From: Verrucomicrobiales bacterium
GTDB lineage: Bacteria > Verrucomicrobiota > Verrucomicrobiia > Verrucomicrobiales > Akkermansiaceae
Reading direction: 5' to 3'
Length of the DNA: 5,673 nt
NCBI GenBank assembly: GCA_003483645.1
Contig: DMYM01000112.1
Span: 1-5,673 of the forward strand
In this document: positions 1-5,402 of the stretch, piece after piece
Layout: each line of letters begins with the position of its first letter
Numbering within the stretch: the first letter of the stretch is position 1
Notes under the pieces: model-generated
Databases searched by the model: none
Told to the model about the DNA's origin: nothing
What the model saw: the letters and a program-made list of their open reading frames with translations, nothing else
Program-made: the position numbers and the translations under genes

Positions 1-681
1 CAGACCACCACGCAGGGTGTGGCGCGTAATGATGGTGAGGGGGGGAACTCCCTTGGCCTGGGCGGTGCGCACGAAGTCCTGGCCCAGGACCTCCAGCATG
101 CCCCCGCGGGTGAGGCGGGCGAGGTAGGCAGCGGGAGCGAAGCCGAGGGTGATGGCGGGAAGGATCCAGTCAACCGGGTTGTCCCAGCCAGCCACCTTGA
201 AGGCAGGGAGGCGCATTGCGACCTGGGTCTGCAGCAGGGGGCCGATGATGAAGGCTGCCACGCAGATCCCGATCATGGCGAAGCCCATGGAGGCGTAATC
301 AACCCAGGTGTTCTTCCGTACCGCGGAGAAGATCCCGAGGGGAATTCCGATGACACAGGCCACCAGGAAGGCATTGAGTCCGAGGACCACCGAGGCGGGA
401 AAGGACTGCTGGAGAATCAGGCTGACCTTGCGGTTTTTCTTGGGGGAGATGCCGAGGTCCTGTTGCAGGAGAAGACGCTGGAGACGAAGGCCGTACTGGA
501 TGACCCAGGGCTTATCGAGGCCGAAGCGTTTCATCTGCTCCTCCTTGGCTTCCGGGGACATGGCCCTCTCGCTTGTAAAGGCGTCGCCCGGCAGCGCCTT
601 GATCAGGAAGAAGGACAGGGTGTAGAGCACGAAGAGGACCAGAAGGCCCTGGAGGACTCGCCTGAAGATAAAGCCAATCAC
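1..681 (-). CDS. oppB: OppB-type peptide ABC transporter permease, C-terminus cut by window edge
   Basis: This is an inner-membrane permease subunit of a peptide importer, forming half of the translocation pore with an OppC-type partner. The first 227 residues are visible and the frame is open to the left edge; the family is usually a little over 300 residues, so roughly 80-100 are missing. The start is GTG at 681-679. It gives the typical beginning MIGFIFRRVLQGLL, a first membrane segment (about 9-29) and the family's L-PGD motif (30-33). A short periplasmic loop with DLGIS (75-79, equivalent to GDLG-S) follows, then membrane segments near 97-121, 131-151 and 172-190. The EAA-type coupling loop that contacts the ATPase is visible as DFVRTAQAKGV (202-212). 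The gene starts 9 bp after the OppA stop, so the two are probably cotranscribed. No Shine-Dalgarno site is seen. The family is secure; OppB versus DppB rests on the OppA-like neighbour. Confidence 0.9.
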   Translation of the reverse strand, partial: MIGFIFRRVLQGLLVLFVLYTLSFFLIKALPGDAFTSERAMSPEAKEEQMKRFGLDKPWVIQYGLRLQRLLLQQDLGISPKKNRKVSLILQQSFPASVVLGLNAFLVACVIGIPLGIFSAVRKNTWVDYASMGFAMIGICVAAFIIGPLLQTQVAMRLPAFKVAGWDNPVDWILPAITLGFAPAAYLARLTRGGMLEVLGQDFVRTAQAKGVPPLTIITRHTLRGGL

Positions 682-690
682 GGTGCGCGG

Positions 691-2307
691 TTAATTCGGT
701 TCCAGGGAGACCCACTTCCATGGGTGGTTGTTGAGGAGGAGGGGGTTCCACCCCTTCACCCTTGGGTCGATGAGATAGTTGGTCGTATACCAGTAGATCG
801 TAATGGCGGGCAGTTCTTCCATGAGGATCTTCTCGGCTTCCTGCAGGACCAGCAGTCGCCTGGCAGGATCCCGTTCGTGTTCGCTTTGCTTGAGGATTTC
901 CTCGAATTCCCCGTTGGCCCATCCGGTGCGGTTGTTGCCTCCGTCCTTGATCCACATGTCGAGGAAGGTGGTGGGGTCGAGGTAGTCGCCGATCCAGCCC
1001 GAGTCAGCGAGATCGTAGTCCAGATTGGTCATGGCGTTGAGGTAGGAGGTCCACTCCTTCTGGGCGATCTCGATGTGAATCCCGAGGTGTTTCTTCCACA
1101 TTCCCTGGTAGGCTTCGGCCATGGCCTTGGAGACATCCCGGTCCGCGGTGAGGAGGGTGATGCGGGGAAAATCAATGCGGTTCTGGAAGCCCGCCTCATC
1201 CAGTAATCTGGCGGCCTGGACCGGGTCGAAACCGATGGCCCGTCCGGTCTTGTAATTGCCGAAGGGAGGGACCATTCCGTAGGCCGGTTCCTGGCCGCCC
1301 TTGGTGACGTTCTCGATGAGGGATTCGCGGTCGATGGCCATACCAAGGGCCTTGCGCACCCGGATATCGTCCAGGGGTTTGCGGGTCACGTTACAGCGCA
1401 CGAATTTTGTTCCGAGGTAGAGTTCACTGCGGAACTGGTCGGGGTAGTTCTTCCGGGCGTAGGGAATGAACTCCGGGGGCACGATGTAAGTAATATGCAT
1501 GAGCCCGTCGAAGAACATGCGCGACTCGGTGTAGGAGTTGACCACCGGCAGAAAGCGGATGCCGTCCAGTTGCACCTTGTCCCGGTCCCAGTAGTGGGGG
1601 TTCTTCTCGACCGCGATATGATCGTTGATCCGCCAGGATTTCAATGCGAAGGGACCGTTGCTCACGATGTTCCCGGGCTTGGTCCACCCCGAGAACGGGG
1701 CGTCGATCTTGCCGTTGGAATGCTTCATGACCACGTGGCGGGGCACGGGATACCACGTGTAGTGCTTGGTGATCTCGGGAAGGAAGGGAATCGATCCGCG
1801 GAGGCTGATTTCAAGGGTGTAATCATCGGGGGCCCTGATTCCGACTTCGCTGAAGTCCGTGATCTCGCCCTTGTAAAACTCTTCCGCATTCCTGATGTAG
1901 AAGAGCATTTCGTTGTACTCCGAACCCAGGGTCTTGGTCAGGATGCGCTGGTAGGAGAAGAGGAAGTCTTCGGCGGTGACCGGAACCCCGTCCGACCATT
2001 TCCGGTCGCGGCCAAGTTTGAAGGTCCAGACCGTGAAATCCTCATTGGCTTCCCAGGACTCGGCTGCACCGGGCAGGGCCTGGCCGTCGAGGGACTGGTG
2101 CTCGGTGCACAGTCCCTCGAAGAGAGCCCGGATCAGATTGCTTTCAAGGACTCCGGTGACGAGGTGGCAATCCAGTCCCTTGGGCTCCGAGGAGTTTCCC
2201 ACGATGAGGATCCTGTCCTCTACGGCCCTGTCGGCGGCAGTCCGGTCGTCGCAACTGAGCAGAAGGGCGGGGATGAGAGAGGGAAGCAGGCGGCGGAGGA
2301 CGCGCAT
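691..2307 (-). CDS. oppA: OppA-type oligopeptide-binding lipoprotein (solute-binding protein family 5)
   Basis: This is the extracytoplasmic receptor that captures peptides and delivers them to the permease. The protein is 538 residues, normal for OppA. It starts with a lipoprotein signal peptide: RR at 5-6, a hydrophobic core, and lipobox LLSC with the lipidated cysteine at 19. The family-5 signature region lies at about 81-115 (AESW...WTFKL...KWSDG-PVTAEDF). Further OppA-like blocks are NIVSNGPF (213-220), EKNPHYWD (234-241), DDIRVRKALGMAIDRESL (313-330), FDPVQAARLLDEAGF (360-374) and WKKHLGI (404-410). GWIGDYLDPTTFL (437-449) matches the OppA segment whose aspartate (Asp419 in mature enteric OppA) binds the peptide alpha-amine; Asp441 is the equivalent here. 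The cysteine next to that site in enteric OppA is Ile439, so that disulfide is absent. Start ATG is at 2307-2305, without a clear ribosome site. It is the first gene of the leftward operon. Confidence 0.93.
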   Translation of the reverse strand: MRVLRRLLPSLIPALLLSCDDRTAADRAVEDRILIVGNSSEPKGLDCHLVTGVLESNLIRALFEGLCTEHQSLDGQALPGAAESWEANEDFTVWTFKLGRDRKWSDGVPVTAEDFLFSYQRILTKTLGSEYNEMLFYIRNAEEFYKGEITDFSEVGIRAPDDYTLEISLRGSIPFLPEITKHYTWYPVPRHVVMKHSNGKIDAPFSGWTKPGNIVSNGPFALKSWRINDHIAVEKNPHYWDRDKVQLDGIRFLPVVNSYTESRMFFDGLMHITYIVPPEFIPYARKNYPDQFRSELYLGTKFVRCNVTRKPLDDIRVRKALGMAIDRESLIENVTKGGQEPAYGMVPPFGNYKTGRAIGFDPVQAARLLDEAGFQNRIDFPRITLLTADRDVSKAMAEAYQGMWKKHLGIHIEIAQKEWTSYLNAMTNLDYDLADSGWIGDYLDPTTFLDMWIKDGGNNRTGWANGEFEEILKQSEHERDPARRLLVLQEAEKILMEELPAITIYWYTTNYLIDPRVKGWNPLLLNNHPWKWVSLEPN

Positions 2308-2339
2308 CGGGAAGAAGTTGCGACAGATACCGTGGCCTT

Positions 2340-2355
2340 GGCAAAGCTCTTTGCC
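2340..2355. repeat. 16-bp inverted repeat, possible operator or hairpin
   Basis: GGCAAAGCTCTTTGCC has two perfect 7-base arms (GGCAAAG and CTTTGCC) around a 2-base centre. It lies 33 bases upstream of the OppA start codon, probably in the leader or promoter of the leftward operon. The short spacer favours binding of a dimeric regulator over a stable RNA hairpin, since a 2-base loop would force some base pairs open. No regulator family can be assigned. Confidence 0.45.
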
Positions 2356-2372
2356 GAATTGGCCGCTTTTTT

Positions 2373-2394
2373 GGGGAATATGTTCCTGTTCCCC
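2373..2394. repeat. GGGGAA/TTCCCC inverted repeat with tandem TGTTCC
   Basis: GGGGAA at 2373-2378 pairs with TTCCCC at 2389-2394 across a 10-base spacer. The spacer contains TTCC at 2383-2386, which can pair instead with GGAA at 2375-2378, and TGTTCC occurs twice in tandem (2381-2386 and 2387-2392). This could be overlapping binding half-sites or chance. It is not followed by a T run in the plus direction, and there is no gene end nearby on either strand, so a terminator is unlikely. Confidence 0.3.
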
Positions 2395-2414
2395 GGGATG
2401 AATTTTCCGCAGGC

Positions 2415-2442
2415 TTGATTCGTCCTACCGGGAGGCTAGAAC
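2415..2442 (+). promoter_or_regulatory. Weak sigma-70-like promoter candidate for the yejB-like operon
   Basis: TTGATT (2415-2420) matches four of six bases of the -35 consensus. After a 16-base spacer, TAGAAC (2437-2442) matches four of six of the -10 consensus. Transcription would begin near 2449-2450, leaving a leader of about 26 bases before the start at 2476. Matches of this quality arise often by chance, so this is only the best candidate seen on the plus strand. Confidence 0.25.
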
Positions 2443-2475
2443 CGGGCAGCGATCTGTCCTCCACGGGCCTCTTCG

Positions 2476-3819
2476 ATGAAGGTATATTTTCTCCGGCGTC
2501 TCCTTCTTGTGCCGCTGACGCTGCTCGGGATCACCCTCCTGGTCTTCATGCTGATCCGGCTCGCTCCGGGGGGGCCGGTCCAGCGGGACCTGCAGCAGAT
2601 GATGGGGGCGGCTGCCAGCGAGGGAGCCGGCGTTTCCGGGATGCGGGAATCGGAAGGGGTGGCCATCACTCCGGAGCAATTGTTTGAGATCGAGGAAAAG
2701 CATCGGCGCGATAAGGGAGTGCTGCGGTCCTACCTGGAGTGGCTGGGAATCCTGCCCCGGGACGTGGAACGATCGGCCCGTAGTTTTGCAGAGGATGAGG
2801 ACGATGTTACGCTCCAGGTGCCAGGCGTGAACATGAACGTGGAGCTGGTAAAGGATGGGAAGGGTGGGATCCAGCCTGAGGTTCCCGGGGAGATGGACGA
2901 TGATCAGAAGAAACTCCTCCGGGAGCGGATTGACAGGGATGGCTGGAAGGCCCGTCTCGTGCCTGTTGAGGAACTGGAGCGGCGTTGGAAAAGCAATACC
3001 AAGGGACTCGATGTTCCAGACGGACTGCAGGAACGGGCGGTGCTCTATCGATCGCAGCGTGAGGGGTTGCTGCAGGGGAGCCTGGGTCGTTCTGACAAGT
3101 ACGGGGACTCGATCATCAGCCTGGTCCGGCAGCGGATTCCGATCTCACTCTTCTTCGGGGTGACCTCCATGATCCTGATCTATGGGATCTGCATTCCCCT
3201 CGGAATCGTGAAGGCCATCAAGCACCGCACCTGGCTGGACAACCTGTCCTCCATCGCGGTCTTTTCCGGCTACGCGATCCCGGGCTATGTCCTCGGGTCC
3301 TTCCTCCTCGTCTTCCTCGGTGCCCGCCTGGATCTCTTTCCCCTCTCGGGATTTGTTTCCGAGAATTTTGAGGAACTGTCGGCCGGCGGAAAAATAGGGG
3401 ATCTCTTACATCACGCCGCCATGCCGCTGGCCTGTTACCTGGTGGGAAGCTTCGCCTTCATGACCTTCATGATGAAGAACAACCTGATGGACAACCTGGC
3501 GGCTGACTATGTGCGAACAGCCACCGCCAAGGGTGTGCCCTATGGTTCGGCGGTCTTTCGTCACGCCTTCCGGAACTCCATTATCCCGATTGCCACCACG
3601 GTGGGTCAGAATATCACCCTGATCGTGGGAGGAAGTTTCCTGATTGAAACCATCTTCGATATCAATGGCTTTGGTCTCCTGCAGTACAATGCGATCCTCG
3701 AAAAGGACGAACCGGTCGTGCTGGGGGTGCTGACCATCTCGGCGACCCTCATGTTGCTGGGGAACATTATCTCCGATCTCTGCGTGGCGTTTGTGGATCC
3801 GCGAATTCGATTCAGGTAA
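2476..3819 (+). CDS. yejB: YejB-like peptide ABC transporter permease with a large periplasmic insert
   Basis: This is an inner-membrane pore subunit of a Yej-type peptide importer, 447 residues against about 364 in Escherichia coli YejB. The N-terminus MKVYFLRRLLLVPLTLLGIT leads into membrane segment 1 and the Yej-type APGGPV motif (30-35). The other membrane segments lie near 223-247, 257-282, 314-336, 367-392 and 415-441. The coupling-loop motif DYVRTATAKGVPYGSAVFRH is at 344-363. Yej-specific matches include YAIPGYVLGSFLLVF, LFPLSGFVSENF (287-298), the GSFLIETIFDINGFGLL region (386-402) and the C-terminal VDPRIRF. Residues about 92-197 are extra and listed separately. The start is chosen because it gives a complete first membrane segment; no Shine-Dalgarno site precedes it. 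The stop TAA abuts the next ATG, suggesting translational coupling. The family call is firm; peptides as substrate is inferred from the family. Confidence 0.92.
   Translation: MKVYFLRRLLLVPLTLLGITLLVFMLIRLAPGGPVQRDLQQMMGAAASEGAGVSGMRESEGVAITPEQLFEIEEKHRRDKGVLRSYLEWLGILPRDVERSARSFAEDEDDVTLQVPGVNMNVELVKDGKGGIQPEVPGEMDDDQKKLLRERIDRDGWKARLVPVEELERRWKSNTKGLDVPDGLQERAVLYRSQREGLLQGSLGRSDKYGDSIISLVRQRIPISLFFGVTSMILIYGICIPLGIVKAIKHRTWLDNLSSIAVFSGYAIPGYVLGSFLLVFLGARLDLFPLSGFVSENFEELSAGGKIGDLLHHAAMPLACYLVGSFAFMTFMMKNNLMDNLAADYVRTATAKGVPYGSAVFRHAFRNSIIPIATTVGQNITLIVGGSFLIETIFDINGFGLLQYNAILEKDEPVVLGVLTISATLMLLGNIISDLCVAFVDPRIRFR
2749..3066 (+). other. Extra charged domain in the first periplasmic loop of the YejB-like permease
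   Basis: Residues about 92-197 lie between the conserved YLEWLGI (86-92) and GLLQGSLGRS (197-206). In ordinary OppB/YejB proteins these two blocks are nearly adjacent. The stretch has no membrane segment. It is rich in acidic and basic residues, with an acidic run (AEDEDD, 105-110), a PGVNMNVELVKDGKGG section that could be beta strands, and a likely helix at DDDQKKLLRERIDRDGW (141-157). The loop after membrane segment 1 is extracytoplasmic in this family. I do not recognise a domain family. Its codons and composition look like the rest of the gene, so it is not an obvious recent insertion. Confidence 0.65.
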
Positions 3820-4059
3820 ATGGTATTTCGTGTTACAGGCATCTTCCTGATCCTGATGAGCGTGGGCGCGGTGGTTGCGCACCACGCCGGGCTGGCCCTG
3901 CCCACGTTGGACTGGTTCTTCTCCTTTGAGTCGAAGGAGAAGGAGCTTCTCTCGGCATCGGGTTGGAAGAAGAACCAGGCCGTGGTCATCGGATACGTCC
4001 TGTGCGCTGTCCTGTTGGGGGGAGGGCTGCTCTCGCTGCGGACAGAATCCCGGGAAGTG
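3820..4059 (+). other. Two-membrane-segment N-terminal extension of the YejE-like permease
   Basis: Residues 1-80 precede the part that matches YejE. They contain hydrophobic segments at about 5-27 and 53-73, separated by a 25-residue loop that begins with PTLDWFFSFESKEKELL. Adding two segments keeps the orientation of the core, and the following stretch (74-98) is strongly basic, as expected for a cytoplasmic linker under the positive-inside rule. I do not recognise the extension as a known domain. Confidence 0.6.
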
Positions 4060-5400
4060 CACTGGAATCCCCAGACCCTGCGTAAACTGAAGCGCTTCAA
4101 GTCCATCACGCGGGGCTATCTTTCCCTCTGGATTCTCGCCGGATTTCTGTTCCTGACCCTGCTGGACCATGCCCTGGTGGGAAAGAAGGCCCTGTTGGTG
4201 AAGTATGACGGGAAGGTCTACAGCCCGGCCTTTGCGCAGAGAACCTACACAGGCGAGGACTTCGGGCAGGAGGGCAAGAGCGAGGCCGCTTACCGGAAGC
4301 TTAAGGAGCACTTCGAGGAAGAGGGGAAGGGGAACTGGGTGCTGCTGCCCCTGGTTCCCTTCGATGCCACCTTCGACTCAGCGGAACCTGTCAAGGAGGC
4401 CCTGGAGGAGCGGAACGGGGTGTTCTACCGGGAGGGAGAAAAGGAGGCCTATTCGGGATTGGCCTACCGGTATTTTGCGGATGACGAGGACAAGCGGCAG
4501 TCGATGGTGCGCTACCGCAAGGGAAGGCCACAGGGGCGGGAGGAATACTACGGTCGCGATAAGGGTGATTTCATCGGCTTTTATGAGTGGAAGGATGGAG
4601 TGCGCAGTCCTGAACCCGTGATGGGGGAGGAGTTGGTCCGGGCGGTGGAGGGCGAGGAAACCACCGGTCTTCTGGCGGTCCGGTATCCGCCCCTCCCTCC
4701 GAGTTTCAAGACCCGGCATTACCTCGGGACCGACTCACGGGGCTGGGATGTGCTGGCGCAGATTTACGGAGGGCTGCAACTGGTCTTCCAGGCCGCCATC
4801 ATCTACCTGGCGGTGACCTATGCGGTTGGCATCACCCTGGGATGCCTGATGGGATACCTCGGGGGAACCTTTGACATCGTGGTGCAGCGCCTGATCGAAA
4901 TCCTCGCCAACGTGCCGTTCCTCTACGTGGTGATCATTATTGCGGACCGGATAGGACGGGACGACATCACGCTGGTGACCATCCTGCTGGTGCTGTGCAT
5001 CTTTTCGTGGATCCACATCACCTATTACATGCGGACCGCGACCTACAAGGAGAAGGCGCGGGACTATGTCGCGGCGGCGCGGGTGCTGGGAGCCGGTCCG
5101 CTCCGGGTGATCTTCCGGCATGTGCTCCCTAATGCGATTTCCACGTTGGTGACGCTCCTGCCCTTCAGTGTGGCTGCGATCATCACCGCCCTGACCGCCT
5201 TGGACTTCATCGGGTTCGGCCTGCCCGACACCTATCCGAGTTGGGGTCGCCTGCTGGCCGACGGAGTGTCGAATCTTGATTCGCCCTGGATCGTGGCATC
5301 GGTCTTTTCCGGGATGGTGGCCGTGCTGCTGTTGGTCACCTTTGTTGGGGAGGCGGTGCGGGAAGCATTCGACCCGAAGAAATTTACGACATATCGTTGA
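3820..5400 (+). CDS. yejE: YejE-like peptide ABC transporter permease with N-terminal extension and periplasmic insert
   Basis: This is the second pore subunit, partner of the upstream YejB-like protein. It has 526 residues against about 341 in Escherichia coli YejE. The canonical part begins near residue 83: NPQTLRKLKRFKSITRGYLSLWI resembles the YejE N-terminus, followed by ALLVKYDGKVYSP (124-136) and NWVLLPLVPF (172-181). Next come LGTDSRGWDVLAQI (302-315), the coupling loop RDYVAAARVLG...RHVLPNA (414-439), and the strongly YejE-like TALTALDFIGFGLP (456-469) and FVGEAVREAFDPKKF (508-522). Core membrane segments lie near 99-119, 321-346, 357-375, 383-402, 441-463 and 488-509. Two regions are extra: residues 1-80 and about 186-288. 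Start ATG directly follows the yejB stop; a weak AGG sits 3 bases before it. No methionine occurs between residues 13 and 229, so an ATG start at the canonical position is not available. Confidence 0.92.
   Translation: MVFRVTGIFLILMSVGAVVAHHAGLALPTLDWFFSFESKEKELLSASGWKKNQAVVIGYVLCAVLLGGGLLSLRTESREVHWNPQTLRKLKRFKSITRGYLSLWILAGFLFLTLLDHALVGKKALLVKYDGKVYSPAFAQRTYTGEDFGQEGKSEAAYRKLKEHFEEEGKGNWVLLPLVPFDATFDSAEPVKEALEERNGVFYREGEKEAYSGLAYRYFADDEDKRQSMVRYRKGRPQGREEYYGRDKGDFIGFYEWKDGVRSPEPVMGEELVRAVEGEETTGLLAVRYPPLPPSFKTRHYLGTDSRGWDVLAQIYGGLQLVFQAAIIYLAVTYAVGITLGCLMGYLGGTFDIVVQRLIEILANVPFLYVVIIIADRIGRDDITLVTILLVLCIFSWIHITYYMRTATYKEKARDYVAAARVLGAGPLRVIFRHVLPNAISTLVTLLPFSVAAIITALTALDFIGFGLPDTYPSWGRLLADGVSNLDSPWIVASVFSGMVAVLLLVTFVGEAVREAFDPKKFTTYR
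4375..4683 (+). other. Periplasmic insert in the YejE-like permease with MORN_2/YwqK-like repeats
   Basis: Residues about 186-288 are inserted between VPFDATF (179-185) and YPPLPPSFKTRHYLGTD (289-305), in the loop after the canonical first membrane segment. The core at 196-261 (nucleotides 4405-4602) shows a repeating pattern. RNGVFYREGEKEAYSGLAYRYF (198-219) is followed by RYRKGRPQGREEYYGRDKG (231-249) and then FYEWKDG (254-260), that is, Y/F and G spaced as in MORN variants: aromatic, charged residues, then K-x-G or K-D-G. The E-x-Y-S-G element followed by Y-x-Y and later KG--QG---YY is typical of YwqK-family repeats. The remainder (262-288) is acidic. The match is from memory of the family pattern and is divergent. 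Confidence 0.5.
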
Positions 5401-5402
5401 TC

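Larger units (their letters stand above)
2308..2475. promoter_or_regulatory. Divergent intergenic region between the two peptide-importer operons
   Basis: These 168 bases separate the OppA start on the minus strand from the YejB-like start on the plus strand, so both promoters should lie here unless one operon has a distant promoter. The central part (about 2355-2410) is locally A/T-richer than the flanking genes, with a run of six T at 2367-2372. Two inverted repeats and one weak promoter-like pair are listed separately. No convincing promoter was found for the leftward operon. Shared control of both transporters from this region is possible, but nothing in the sequence identifies the regulator. 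Confidence 0.6.

Noticed and set aside
19..1206. 395-codon open frame on the plus strand
   Set aside because: It runs opposite to the clear OppB and OppA homologues, has low-complexity Gly/Glu/Asp/His-rich translation, spans two unrelated genes and matches no family. It is a shadow of GC-rich coding sequence.
2373..2394. Possible rho-independent terminator
   Set aside because: No gene ends here on either strand; both operons begin from this region, and the T run at 2367-2372 precedes the repeat on the plus strand instead of following it.
1495..2418. 307-codon open frame on the plus strand
   Set aside because: It is antisense to the OppA-like gene, with no recognisable domain; the conserved OppA blocks on the other strand explain the region.
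2430..2435. GGGAGG as ribosome binding site for the YejB-like gene
   Set aside because: It lies about 40 bases before the ATG at 2476, too far for normal initiation, and no in-frame start closer to it is seen.
3406..4311. 301-codon open frame on the minus strand
   Set aside because: It crosses the junction of two well-supported permease genes on the opposite strand and its translation is rich in His, Gln and Gly without membrane segments or motifs.
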